Shown: one piece after another, positions 17,133 to 25,877 of the stretch
How the letters are laid out: each line of letters begins with the position of its first letter
Position numbering within the stretch: position 1 is the first letter of the stretch
Assembly: GCA_030448265.1 (NCBI GenBank)
Contig: JAUJNG010000014.1
Coordinates: 1-64,000, forward strand
Source of the DNA: Abditibacterium sp.
Lineage (GTDB): Bacteria; Armatimonadota; Abditibacteriia; Abditibacteriales; Abditibacteriaceae
Direction of reading: 5' to 3'
Length of the DNA stretch: 64,000 nucleotides
Notes under the pieces: generated by a model
What the model was told of the DNA's origin: nothing
The model's input: only the letters and a program-made list of their open reading frames with translations
Databases searched by the model: none
Program-made: the position numbers and the translations under genes

Positions 17133-17358
17133 AAAATTCACCGCAAAGGCGCGAAGGCGCAAAGAAAAAAGGGAGGCTTTACGCAGTGTTCGCTCGACTG
17201 AAGTCGGCGCTATGGGCGGCTCCGCCGCTAACTTTCGGCCTGCGCCGAAAAAAACCATTGATGGGTTTTCCCGCGCAGGCGGGAAGTCAGCACGAAGTGC
17301 GGGGCACCCTCTGGGTCAGCGCCGACTTCAGTCGAGCGAACACTTTGCGGTGAATTTT
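17133..17358. repeat. Outer inverted repeat AAAATTCACCGCAAAG enclosing another element
   Basis: Perfect 16-base arms at 17133-17148 and 17343-17358 bracket the 158-base palindromic element at 17186-17343. It appears that the second element inserted into the loop of the first. It fills the gap between the NagB-LmbE and regulator genes. Confidence 0.8.
17186..17343. repeat. Palindromic element, TTCGCTCGACTGAAGTCGGC family (copy 1)
   Basis: Ends GTGTTCGCTCGACTGAAGTC and its reverse complement enclose an internal sequence with GGGCACCCTCTGGGTCAGCG next to the right end. Two further copies lie at 34382-34542 and 47235-47404, alike at the ends and with related but diverged middles (a GAAAGT..GGGCACC core and a CCCGCCTGCGCGGGAA stem). 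Confidence 0.9.
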
Positions 17359-17390
17359 CATTATTCTTCCAGTGGTAATATAATTTCGTT
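17355..17390 (+). promoter_or_regulatory. Possible promoter for a leaderless regulator transcript
   Basis: A perfect TATAAT at 17379-17384 has a weak -35-like TTTTCA at 17355-17360 with an 18-base spacer. The ATG of the regulator begins at 17391, six bases after the -10 box, so transcription would start on or next to the start codon. There is no ribosome site between them. The -35 box lies in the arm of the upstream inverted repeat. Confidence 0.5.
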
Positions 17391-18500
17391 ATGCCTTCCT
17401 CCAAGCTCGTTCATGCCACTAAAACGCAGGCTCTCTCGGCGCATCTGAACGACCTGGCGCACAAGCTCGGCCCTGGCGCCAAATTGCCGACCATGCAGCA
17501 GCTTTCCGAGCAGCTCGGCATCTCGGTGATGACGCTCAACCGCGCGCTTTCCGAACTTGAAGCCCAGAACATCATTCTGCGAAAACAGGGGTCGGGAACT
17601 TATGTGAGCGAAAGCCTCGGCCAGAAATCGGTCGCGCTGATTTACGAGCGCCAACTCATCGGCGCGACGGCCTCTCCCTTTGGCGAACTGCTGCTGAGCG
17701 AAGCGGAGCGGCGCGCCAAAGATCACGACGAGAAATTTTCCATCTACTTTTCCGAACCCTCGACCAATGGCCTGCCGGTGCATGACGATCTCATCGAAGA
17801 CCTCAAAAGCCGCAAACTGTCGGGCTTGTTGATGCTGAGCCAGCGCGGTTCCGCCGTCAAATGGCTGCTCAAGCAGAAGCTGCCGCTCGTTTCGCTCTCC
17901 TATCGTCCCACGACGCCGTTTCGGGTTCGCATCTGGCACGCGCAGACCGCTTATCTGGGCGCGCGCGAACTGGCGCGGCGCGGCGCCAAAAGAATCGCCC
18001 TATGGGTGCCCGCCGGTGTGGGAATCGGGCGCGCGGCGGATGAGGAATCGTTTGAAGAACTCGAATTTTTCAAGCGGGCGCTGCGCGAAAGCGAGGTTTC
18101 GTTCGATGAAAATTTGGTTTACAACCTGCCCAACCTCACCGACGATCTCCAGGCCCGCCCTTCCAATCAGGAACAGGGCCTTGACGCTGCCAATGCGGTA
18201 TTCGATCTCGACAAGCGCGCCGGCTGGCCCGACGGCGTCGTCATTCTGGACGACATGATGACGCGCGGCGCCCTTACCGCGCTGTCGCAGATTGGGGTGG
18301 TGCCAGGCCGCGACGTGCAAATCGCCTCGCACACCAACAAAGGCTCGCAAACCCTCTTTGGCTACAATCGCTCCGTCGTTTTTCTCGAAATCGACCCCTC
18401 CCAGGTCGCCGAGGCGATGTTCGAGATGCTCGAAACCCTGATGAGCGGCGAAACCCCCGAAAGTCCCGTGGTTTCCATCGCGCCCACTCTGGTTTCTTGA
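17391..18500 (+). CDS. GntR-type HTH / LacI-type sensor transcriptional regulator
   Basis: A 369-residue regulator with a winged-helix GntR domain (residues about 8-75; KLPTMQQLSEQLGISVMTLNRALSELEAQ) joined to a periplasmic-binding-protein-like sugar sensor (about 80-365; LSGLLMLSQRG, DGVVILDDMMTRGAL). The sensor belongs to the LacI/GalR group and would bind a sugar. It lies just after the NagB-LmbE gene on the same strand and probably controls amino-sugar genes. Its own TATAAT box suggests a leaderless transcript. The ligand and the operator are not known. Confidence 0.88.
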   Translation: MPSSKLVHATKTQALSAHLNDLAHKLGPGAKLPTMQQLSEQLGISVMTLNRALSELEAQNIILRKQGSGTYVSESLGQKSVALIYERQLIGATASPFGELLLSEAERRAKDHDEKFSIYFSEPSTNGLPVHDDLIEDLKSRKLSGLLMLSQRGSAVKWLLKQKLPLVSLSYRPTTPFRVRIWHAQTAYLGARELARRGAKRIALWVPAGVGIGRAADEESFEELEFFKRALRESEVSFDENLVYNLPNLTDDLQARPSNQEQGLDAANAVFDLDKRAGWPDGVVILDDMMTRGALTALSQIGVVPGRDVQIASHTNKGSQTLFGYNRSVVFLEIDPSQVAEAMFEMLETLMSGETPESPVVSIAPTLVS

Positions 18501-18557
18501 CAAAACCCGCCGCACCTCTTGTTGCTACTGCGCGCCGCAAGGTTTGATAATAAGACC

Positions 18558-21107
18558 ATGCGGTTTTTGTTATGGGTCTTTGCGGCCATTTCGATGGCGA
18601 ATACGGCGCGCGCTGCGGTGGTCATGAAGCACCAGGGCACGCGCGATGGGAGTTTTCGGGTCAAGACGGTGCGCGCTCACACCGTCATCGAAAACGGAGT
18701 CGCCAGCACCAGTCTGGTGTGGACGTTCGCCGATTCGCAGCGCCGTGGGAAGCCCGAAGTCGAGTTTTTCTATGCCGCTCCGCCGCGCGGCGTGGTGACG
18801 TTTTTCGCCTACTGGTTCAGGGGCGAGCGCGTGGTGGCGCGCGTGGTCGAAAAGGAAAAAGCGAGTTCGATTTACGATCAGCTCACGCGGTGGGGCGTCG
18901 ATCCGGCGCTCATTGAACTGGACGGCAAAAACACCTTTCGCGCGCGCATTTTTCCGGTTGAAGCCAATCAGGACGTGCGCGTCGAAATGCACCTCGTCCA
19001 GCCGCTCGAAGCGACGCGCGAGGGCTGGAAATGGGCCTTGCCTCTGCGTCAGAGCGCGCCCCAGGCGCGCCGCATCTCCAAATGGCTGCCCGCTTTGCAA
19101 AGGGCGGCGCCGGTTTACGATGCGGTGCAAATCGAAGTCAAGACGCGCCAGCAAGGGATGGTCAACTTCGCGGGCGCGCAGTTTTCGGAGGGCAAATGGC
19201 GCTTCAAAGGGCAAAAAGTGGCCGCCGACCGCGATTTCGAACTTCAGCTTCCGCGTCCCTCGGCGCCGCTTCGCGCCAACCTCTATTCGAGCCGCGCGGG
19301 GGGACGCGACGGTTATTTTTCGCTGCTTTTGTCGCCGTCGCAGGCGATGAAGAATCCGCGCCTTCACATCGCGGGGGTGCGGACTTTCACGGTTTTTCCC
19401 GCCAAAATCGCCAGTCTGGGCGCGGGCGAATCGGTAATGGTTTCGGGCCGCTATCGCGGCGCGGGCGCGGCGACGGTTTCGCTGTCCGATGGCGCCCAAA
19501 AGTTCTCGAATCGCGTGCAGTTTTCGACGCGGCGCGGCGCCAACAATCCCGCCGCCAAATTGTGGGCGTCGCGTCAAATCGCCGCGCTGGGCGTGAACGA
19601 AGCCAATCGCGCTCGCGTGATTGCGCTTTCCAAACGCTGGAGTCTGCCCTCGGCGCACACTTCGTGGCTGGCGGTTCCGCTCGCGGAGAAAATCAATTTC
19701 GAGCGCACCAAAGCCAATGCCGAAAAGCAGAAACTGGCGCGCCAGGTGGCCAGCGATCTGGTTTTGAATCGCGCCGCCAGCGCCACGAAAAAGCGCGCCG
19801 CGTTGAGTCGGCTCTACAAGGGAGACGAGATTGTTTATCATGAAACTTACGTCAGAAATGCGGTCAACGGGGCTTTGAAGGCTTTGTCCTCCGATCTGGC
19901 CACCGCTCACGAGAACGAGCGCCTGGAAGCGCGCCCCGATGCGAAAAAGTTGGCGATTTTGCGCTCCCAGCTCCGAAAAGCGCTGCGCGCGAGCGATTCC
20001 ACCCGCTCACCAGAGGCTTATCTGCGTGTGGCGCGCCAGGGAATCTTGCAAAAGCAGCAGACTCGCCTGGCTCCCGAATATGTGGAAGCGGTGCTTTATG
20101 AAGGCGAAAATTCGGCGCGCGCCTTAAGACTCAAAAAGAAGCTCGACCAACTCAAGAAAGAAGTGGGCTATGGGGGCTACGATCCGGTGAAATGGGGTTT
20201 TTACCAGCAAATCCGCGAACCGCTTCACCAACTCGCTTACGAAAAACTGCGCGAAGAAGCGCGTTTGAATCCCAATCGAACCAAAATCGCCGAAATCGAC
20301 GCCGATATGAAGCGATTGACAGGGCTTACATATCGCAAGAAGCCCGATGAATGGCTGACCTGGCAAAGCCATAACGCGCGGCGCGACGCGCTGCACGAAC
20401 TGCTGGGCGATTACCGCGCGGAGGCCGAGAATTCCGCTCCCGACCAAACTAAAATCGCCGCTTTGCGGGCGCGAATCGGAGAGGTAGCGATTCGCAACGC
20501 GTGGGAGGAGGACGACAAAACCAATCCGCTCGACGCACCCGAAATCAAGGCCGCGCAAAAGAGCGGCGAAAAGCGCGAACTTCTGGCGCAAATCGACCGC
20601 AAACGCGAGTTTTTCGCGCGCCCTGGCGATCCTTTGATTGAAGTCAACGCGCCCGCCGATTGTGCGGGGGTCATCGCGATTTTGCCGTCGGGCGAAATCA
20701 AGAAGCTGACGTTCAACGCGCGAACGGGCCGTTGGGAAGTGCGTTTCGACATCCCCACCAGTGCGAGCGAAGGCGAATATCGGGTGCAGATCATCGCGGC
20801 GCACCGCGACGGAACGCGCCAAAAATTCGCGCTGCGCTACCAGGTCGATATGACCGCGCCCCAGGGTGCGGGCGCCATCGTGCGAAGCGGTTCGGGGTTG
20901 TTGCTGCAAATCGAAGCCGAGAGCGGCGTGGATCGAGTGTCGGCGTTTTTGCCCTGGGGCGAGCGCGTCGAACTGCGGCGCAACGGCCCGTTTTTCGCCG
21001 CGCCCTGTTCCATTCCCGCGACGTGGAACGGCGCCAAACCCGCCGTGCGCTTCGTGCTGACCGACAAAGCGCACAACCGCACCGAAATCTTCGTGGACTG
21101 GAACTAA
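18558..21107 (+). CDS. Exported VIT-domain-like large protein
   Basis: An 849-residue secreted or surface protein. The ATG at 18558 starts a signal peptide (MRFLLWVFAAISMANTARAA). Residues about 22-170 look like a VIT (inter-alpha-trypsin) domain: a beta-rich region with SLVWTFADSQ, AAPPRGVVTFFAYWFRGE and KEKASSIYDQ. The middle (about 350-690) is highly charged and helical, possibly coiled coil, and the C-terminus (about 700-849) looks like immunoglobulin-like strands. No MIDAS-type von Willebrand A domain is evident. The function is unknown. The next gene is also exported and may be co-transcribed. Confidence 0.8.
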   Translation: MRFLLWVFAAISMANTARAAVVMKHQGTRDGSFRVKTVRAHTVIENGVASTSLVWTFADSQRRGKPEVEFFYAAPPRGVVTFFAYWFRGERVVARVVEKEKASSIYDQLTRWGVDPALIELDGKNTFRARIFPVEANQDVRVEMHLVQPLEATREGWKWALPLRQSAPQARRISKWLPALQRAAPVYDAVQIEVKTRQQGMVNFAGAQFSEGKWRFKGQKVAADRDFELQLPRPSAPLRANLYSSRAGGRDGYFSLLLSPSQAMKNPRLHIAGVRTFTVFPAKIASLGAGESVMVSGRYRGAGAATVSLSDGAQKFSNRVQFSTRRGANNPAAKLWASRQIAALGVNEANRARVIALSKRWSLPSAHTSWLAVPLAEKINFERTKANAEKQKLARQVASDLVLNRAASATKKRAALSRLYKGDEIVYHETYVRNAVNGALKALSSDLATAHENERLEARPDAKKLAILRSQLRKALRASDSTRSPEAYLRVARQGILQKQQTRLAPEYVEAVLYEGENSARALRLKKKLDQLKKEVGYGGYDPVKWGFYQQIREPLHQLAYEKLREEARLNPNRTKIAEIDADMKRLTGLTYRKKPDEWLTWQSHNARRDALHELLGDYRAEAENSAPDQTKIAALRARIGEVAIRNAWEEDDKTNPLDAPEIKAAQKSGEKRELLAQIDRKREFFARPGDPLIEVNAPADCAGVIAILPSGEIKKLTFNARTGRWEVRFDIPTSASEGEYRVQIIAAHRDGTRQKFALRYQVDMTAPQGAGAIVRSGSGLLLQIEAESGVDRVSAFLPWGERVELRRNGPFFAAPCSIPATWNGAKPAVRFVLTDKAHNRTEIFVDWN

Positions 21108-21112
21108 CCTTT

Positions 21113-21198
21113 AGCCACAGAGGACACAGAGAGGCACAGAGATTTCTTTTTCCAATTCTCTGTGCCTCTCTGTGTGTTCTCTGTGTCCTCTGTGGCTC
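21113..21198. repeat. Inverted repeat, CACAGAGACACAGAG family (copy 2)
   Basis: AGCCACAGAGGACACAGAG at the left and its near-complement ending CCTCTGTGGCT at the right, with AT-rich loop TTTCTTTTTCCAA. It is homologous to 2322-2414 and fills the gap between two exported-protein genes. Confidence 0.85.
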
Positions 21199-21207
21199 AT
21201 TTTTCTC

Positions 21208-22731
21208 ATGAAAGCTCGATTTGTGGCCTCGTTCGCGGTGATTTTGGGCGCGCTGTGGAGTTGTCGCGCGCAGGTGATGCCGCCTCAATATGCGCCGCAA
21301 ACCCCGCCGCGCGCCGACGCGATTTGGACTTCGACGCGCGAAATCCGCGACCTGCAAATTCCCTTTTACGGTCGGGGTGTCTGGGCCGCGACTGCGGGCG
21401 GCGTGCTGCGTTTCGATGGCAAAAAATGGAGGAAATGGACGCGCCGCGACGGTTTGCCCTCGCATGAAGCGCTCGAAATCGGCGAGCGGCTGCACCAGCC
21501 TTTCGCGCGCTTTCCAACTGCGACGGCAATGTTTTCGAGTGGAAAGTGGCAGTCGCACCGCTCACCGGTTTTCGAGAAAAAACCGCAGGAATTCTTTTGG
21601 AACGGCCAAACCGTGCGCGTATTGCTCGATGGTTTGCAGCTCGATGAAAAAGTCGTCGGATTGCCGAAAGAGTCGAACGGCACGCACCTCAGCGCGATTT
21701 TGAACGTGGGGAAATCGCTGCTCATCGCGATTTATGGCGACGGCTTGTGGCATTTCGACGGCGCGAACTGGATCCGCTTTGTGCCCGCGCTGCCACGCAA
21801 TGGACGCGAAATCACGGCGCTGGCGCGCGATGGTCGAAATGTGTGGATTGGCACGCGCCGCGACGGAATTTTTCGGCTGCAAAATGGAAAATGGCGGCAG
21901 TTTTTAGAGGCCAGCGAACCGGCTTCGCACAACGTGCAGTTCTTCGCCGAGTTCGGTGGCGTCTTGTGGGCTTCGACGCTTGATGACGGCCTGATCTGCC
22001 GCGCCAAAAACGGCTGGAATCATGTTTCGGCGCCGACTTTGAGTTCGACCGCGCCGCGCCAGATGCTGGTTTGGAAAGACCGGCTTTGGGTGCGTCACGG
22101 CGGCGGTTTGGTCGATAGTTTCGACGGCAGAAACTGGACGAAAAACGTGCTCCAAAGCATTCCGCGCCAGGGCGTTTACGCTCTCGCCGGCGAGGGGAAA
22201 ACGCTGTTCGCGGCGGGTTGGGGCGGCTGGAGCGAGTGGAACGGCTCGAAGTGGACGCCGCATTTCAAGATTGCGGAACTCCAAGGCGTGCCGTTGATGG
22301 GCCTTCTGCCCGACGGCGAATGGCTGTGGATTGCCACGCAGAGTCGCGGTCTGGGCCGCTACAGTCGCAAAAGCGGCTCATTTCGTTGGTTCGATGAACG
22401 CGACGGGCTGGGCGACGACTGGATTACATCTCTGGCGAAAACCGGCGGGAAAATTTACGCCGGAACTTTCGTAGGTGGGCTGGCGCGGCTCGACGGTGAA
22501 AAGTGGCACGTTTTCGAGACAACGCGGGGGCAAAACGTGACGGCAATTCAAGCGGACGGGCAGGGCGGGGTCTGGGCCGCGACGCGAAATGGGGTTTGGA
22601 AAATCGAGGGCGACACCGCAACAAAAATCGAAAAATCGTGGCTCGACAGCGAAGTTCAGGCGCTTTATCGGGGAAAGAACGGGATGTGGGTTGGAACGCG
22701 CACCAGTTTGAATTTTTTGGCTGGGAATTAA
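21208..22731 (+). CDS. Exported beta-propeller-like protein (two-component-propeller repeats)
   Basis: A 507-residue protein with a signal peptide (MKARFVASFAVILGALWSCRA). It has many repeats of about 40 residues of the form NVWIGTRRDGIFRLQNGKWR, WIATQSRGLGRYS, IYAGTFVGGLARLDGEKW and VWAATRNGVWKIEG, the pattern of the sensor propellers of Reg_prop proteins. No kinase or transmembrane domain follows, so it is a stand-alone propeller that may bind polysaccharide or partner proteins outside the cytoplasm. ATG at 21208 is chosen because the longer frame starts in the inverted repeat. Confidence 0.82.
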   Translation: MKARFVASFAVILGALWSCRAQVMPPQYAPQTPPRADAIWTSTREIRDLQIPFYGRGVWAATAGGVLRFDGKKWRKWTRRDGLPSHEALEIGERLHQPFARFPTATAMFSSGKWQSHRSPVFEKKPQEFFWNGQTVRVLLDGLQLDEKVVGLPKESNGTHLSAILNVGKSLLIAIYGDGLWHFDGANWIRFVPALPRNGREITALARDGRNVWIGTRRDGIFRLQNGKWRQFLEASEPASHNVQFFAEFGGVLWASTLDDGLICRAKNGWNHVSAPTLSSTAPRQMLVWKDRLWVRHGGGLVDSFDGRNWTKNVLQSIPRQGVYALAGEGKTLFAAGWGGWSEWNGSKWTPHFKIAELQGVPLMGLLPDGEWLWIATQSRGLGRYSRKSGSFRWFDERDGLGDDWITSLAKTGGKIYAGTFVGGLARLDGEKWHVFETTRGQNVTAIQADGQGGVWAATRNGVWKIEGDTATKIEKSWLDSEVQALYRGKNGMWVGTRTSLNFLAGN

Positions 22732-23192
22732 AACAGTTCTGGTTGGAATGGTTTGTCGCGCTCCCACAAATCGTTCATGGTGCCGTAAATATCCGCGTTG
22801 TCGCTGATGACGAGAGCGCCCTCGTCAATGGGAATGGGGATTTGGTCGATTCCAATTAAAAATTGATGCAGTGAGGGTGTTGACCCAGCCAATGCTTCGG
22901 GCCGACAATAAACCACGATGAGTTGATTTTCGAGGTAACGAACGACGCGGCCCCGCAAAAAGCCACCGTAATCCGGTTCGTCGTCGATAATATGTTCAAA
23001 ACCGCGGGGAGGGTTGTTGCGGTGACTGTCCTTCGCATCGTGCAAGCGTCCAGAAGGATCAATCCAGAAAACAAACTCTGGCGCGCTGTGAGTTAGCTGG
23101 CGAATCGCGCTGCGCCGTCCTCGAAACGGGAGTGCCAGGAAATCGAACGCTTTCGCGGCTTGGTCACGGCTGATAGAACCAACGGTTAACAT
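22728..23192 (-). CDS. Hypothetical protein
   Basis: A protein of about 154 residues (MLTVGSISRDQAAKAFDFLA...) with no recognised family. It is acidic with a compact mixed composition (FVFWIDPSGRLHDAKDSH, IIDDEPDYGGFLRGRVVRY). The stop meets that of the convergent propeller gene. Longer starts at 23237 and 23264 exist; the latter has a ribosome-site-like AAGGAAGGA but leaves only 17 bases to the divergent MFS gene, so I prefer the ATG at 23190-23192. Local composition is somewhat AT-richer than neighbours. Confidence 0.6.
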   Translation of the reverse strand: MLTVGSISRDQAAKAFDFLALPFRGRRSAIRQLTHSAPEFVFWIDPSGRLHDAKDSHRNNPPRGFEHIIDDEPDYGGFLRGRVVRYLENQLIVVYCRPEALAGSTPSLHQFLIGIDQIPIPIDEGALVISDNADIYGTMNDLWERDKPFQPELF

Positions 23193-23281
23193 GGTTTGAG
23201 GGTAACAAAACTCGCCCCAAAACTCGCTTTGCCCCATAATCGAAGGAACGATTTTCGCGCCCATTCCTTCCTTATTTCGCT

Positions 23282-24931
23282 ATGAGTGATGCCGCCAAGC
23301 CCGTTTCCCATCGCCGTCTGCCCGCCTGGGCGCCGCTTCGGCTGCCGCTTTTTCGCGCGTTGTGGATCGCGTCGCTGGCCTCCAATATCGGGACGTGGAT
23401 GCACGAAGTGGGCGCGGCGTGGCTGATGACTTCGCTTTCGCAGGACGCGCGCGTTAACGCGCTGGTCTCGACGGCGGGCGCTTTGCCGATGTTTTTGCTC
23501 GCGCTGCCGGCGGGCGCTCTGGCCGACATCATCGACCGCCGCAAACTCATGATCGTGACCCAGACCTGGGCCTTTGGAGTGACCGGAACACTCGCGGGAA
23601 TGACTTTCGTGGGCGCGGTCACGCCCTCGATTCTGCTCTTTTTTACGCTCTTGATGTCGATTGGGTCGGCGCTGGCGGCTCCGGCGTGGCAGGCGATTAT
23701 TCCCGAACTGGTCAAAAAGGCCGAACTTTCCGCCGCCATCAGCCTGGGCGGTATCGCGTTCAATGTCGCGCGCGTTTTGGGGCCGACGCTGGGCGGATTG
23801 CTCATCGGGGTTCTGGTGCCCCACATCGGCAAAAATGAGGCGCCAGGCGCGGTTTTCGCGCTCAACGCGCTTTCTTTTTCGGGCGTGCTCTACGTTTTGG
23901 TGCGCTGGAAGCGCAAGCCGCGCGCTGTGGATCTGCCGCCCGAACACATTTCCGGCGCCATCCGAACCGGCCTGCGCTACACGCGCCATTCGCCCGAACT
24001 GTGCGCGATTCTGATTCGCCTCTGCGGTTATATCCTCGGCGCCAGCGCGATGTGGGCGATGCTGCCGCTCCACGCGCGCCAGAATCTGGGGATGAACGCG
24101 AGCGGTTACGGCATTCTGCTGGGATTTTTTGGCGCGGGCGCGGTGGTGGCCGGCCTCTTTTTCGAGCGTCTCCGCACCCGCTTTTCGAGCGATGTTCTGG
24201 TCGCCGTTTCGTCGCTCGGCATGGCGCTGGGCTTTGCGGGCCTCAGTCTGGCGAGCCAGGCCTGGACGGTGCGCGCCATCATGTTCGAACTGGGCCTGGC
24301 GTGGCCCCTGGCGATGCTGCTTTTTCAGGTCGCGCTGCTTCGCAACGCTCCCGAATGGCTGCGGAGCCGCGCCGCATCGATGTTTTTGCTGGTTTTTACC
24401 GGCGCCATGACGCTGGGATCGCTGTTCTGGGGAGAATTGGCGAGCCGGATTTCGATTCCCTCGGCGTTTATCGTGGCGGGCGGCGGGCTGGTTTTGTCGG
24501 TGGCGGCGTTGTGGCGCTTCAAGATTCCCGAAGGCGCGCAGAATTTCGCGCCCTCGCAGCACTGGCACGATCCGGTGACTTCAGTTGAACCCAGCGCCGA
24601 AGCGGGGCCGGTTCTGATCACCACCGAATGGGAAATCGCGCCCGACGACGCGCGCGAATTCGTGGCGGCGATGGAGCCGATTCGCCTCATGCGCCTGCGC
24701 GACGGCGCGCTGCGCTGGAACCTGTTTCAGGACGCCGCCGAGCCGAATCGCTGGCTCGAAACCATGCTGGTCGAGTCGTGGAACGGCCATTTGCGCCAGC
24801 ACGCGCGCGTCACGCAGGACAGCGCCGAACTCGAAGCCCAGGCGCGCAGTTTTCATCGCGGCGAGGAGGGGCCGCGCGTTTCGCATCTGATTGCGGCCAG
24901 TGCGCGCCGGTTTGATGAGGAGGAAGAGTGA
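23282..24931 (+). CDS. MFS transporter of the EntS/MFS_3 type with C-terminal extension
   Basis: A 549-residue major-facilitator exporter. The N-terminal about 415 residues hold some twelve hydrophobic helices, including the motif-A-like GALADIIDRRKLMI between helices 2 and 3. The last about 110 residues (VLITTEWEIAPDDAREFVAAME...) form a soluble antibiotic-monooxygenase-like ferredoxin fold typical of the MFS_3 (transmembrane secretion effector) family. Such proteins export siderophores or other small molecules; the substrate is not evident. It stands alone, divergent from a hypothetical gene. Confidence 0.88.
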   Translation: MSDAAKPVSHRRLPAWAPLRLPLFRALWIASLASNIGTWMHEVGAAWLMTSLSQDARVNALVSTAGALPMFLLALPAGALADIIDRRKLMIVTQTWAFGVTGTLAGMTFVGAVTPSILLFFTLLMSIGSALAAPAWQAIIPELVKKAELSAAISLGGIAFNVARVLGPTLGGLLIGVLVPHIGKNEAPGAVFALNALSFSGVLYVLVRWKRKPRAVDLPPEHISGAIRTGLRYTRHSPELCAILIRLCGYILGASAMWAMLPLHARQNLGMNASGYGILLGFFGAGAVVAGLFFERLRTRFSSDVLVAVSSLGMALGFAGLSLASQAWTVRAIMFELGLAWPLAMLLFQVALLRNAPEWLRSRAASMFLLVFTGAMTLGSLFWGELASRISIPSAFIVAGGGLVLSVAALWRFKIPEGAQNFAPSQHWHDPVTSVEPSAEAGPVLITTEWEIAPDDAREFVAAMEPIRLMRLRDGALRWNLFQDAAEPNRWLETMLVESWNGHLRQHARVTQDSAELEAQARSFHRGEEGPRVSHLIAASARRFDEEEE

Positions 24932-24953
24932 GGTTTGAGTTCCCGCCTTGGGC

Positions 24954-25161
24954 GGCGCTTTCCCGCCGCTTCGCGTCGGCCCTCACCCGTCGCTTCGCGC
25001 CACCCTCTCCCGCAAGCGGGAGAAGGACACACTCTGGCTTTCGTGATTTCACTGTTACTCTCTGCTCGGTTAAAGCTGCGCGCTTTGTCCTTCTCCCGCT
25101 TGCGGGAGAGGGTGGCGCGAAGCGACGGGTGAGGGCCGACGCGAAGCGACGGGAAAGCGCC
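24954..25161. repeat. Long palindromic element, CTCTCCCGCAAGCGGGAG family (copy 2)
   Basis: About 208 bases. Outer arms begin GGCGCTTTCCCGCCGCTTCG (24954 on) and end with the complement at 25161. The inner arms share CCCTCACCCG and ACCCTCTCCCGCAAGCGGG with copy 1 at 3699-3884. The loop is also homologous to that of copy 1, but in reverse orientation. It fills the gap before the DUF1992 gene. Confidence 0.9.
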
Positions 25162-25202
25162 GCGTTGATGCAACTTCCTCATCACAAATCGTCGCTTTGC
25201 GC

Positions 25203-25703
25203 GTGAAAATTCCCTTCCGCAAACTGCCCGACAAGCCCCAGCGCAGTGGCTATGTGGACGAGCAAATCGACGAGGCCATCAAGCGCGGCGACTTCGACAA
25301 TTTAGAAGGCAAAGGCAAGCCTCTCAATTTGCAGGGCGATTTATCCGACCGCAAAGCGATGCGCATCAAAATCCGCCACGACGCCGGATTCGGCGCGCCC
25401 TGGCAGGATGTGGCGCGCGAAATCGAAGCCGCCACGCAGCGCGTCCAGAGCAGCGCGCGCCGCGCGTGGGAGTTTCGCCTCGCGGGACTGCGCGCCAAAA
25501 AAGCCGATCCCGCTAAAATCGAGGCCGATTTCGAGATCGCGCGCCGCGAGGTCGAAGCGCAAATCGCCGCCGTCAATTCGCTGATTTTGAAATATAATCT
25601 GCTCATTCCGCCGCAACTGCCACATTTGCATCGCGTGCGCCTCAAAAGTGAGGCCGTGTGGCGCGACGTTGCGCCGCACCTGAGCGCGCCAAACTCGCCC
25701 TGA
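25203..25703 (+). CDS. DUF1992 protein (DnaJ homologue subfamily C28-like domain)
   Basis: A 166-residue protein with the DUF1992 signature in its N-terminal half: YVDEQIDEAIKRGDFDNLEG then GKGKPLNL, the DNLEGKGKPL block being diagnostic. The remainder is helical and charged, ending in a stretch (LILKYNLLIPP) also seen in the family. The function is unknown. The start is uncertain: GTG at 25203 is preferred, with TTG at 25197 as alternative. It stands between two palindromic elements. Confidence 0.85.
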   Translation: MKIPFRKLPDKPQRSGYVDEQIDEAIKRGDFDNLEGKGKPLNLQGDLSDRKAMRIKIRHDAGFGAPWQDVAREIEAATQRVQSSARRAWEFRLAGLRAKKADPAKIEADFEIARREVEAQIAAVNSLILKYNLLIPPQLPHLHRVRLKSEAVWRDVAPHLSAPNSP

Positions 25704-25773
25704 AGCGCGCAACGGCGAAGAAATTGCTGAAGAAGGGGGTTCAGCCGAAATCGCGGGCAAAGCATATCCAGAG

Positions 25774-25840
25774 AGGCGGGACTGACGTCCTCTTCCAATC
25801 ATTAACTGTCACCGATTGGAAGAGGACGTCAGTCCCGCCT
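25774..25840. repeat. Perfect inverted repeat, CGxCCTCTTCCAATC family (copy 1)
   Basis: Arms of 27 bases (25774-25800, AGGCGGGACTGACGTCCTC..., and 25814-25840) are perfect complements around a 13-base loop. Related copies are at 29462, 31448, 32431 and 40578. It lies just upstream of the response-regulator gene. Confidence 0.92.
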
Positions 25841-25877
25841 GGGCATCCTCTCCGGATCGCGTCTTGGTGGGGCCAAC

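Noticed and set aside
23186..24568. Open frame of 460 codons antisense to the MFS transporter
   Set aside because: Gln/Arg-rich shadow; the plus strand shows transmembrane helices and the MFS motif.
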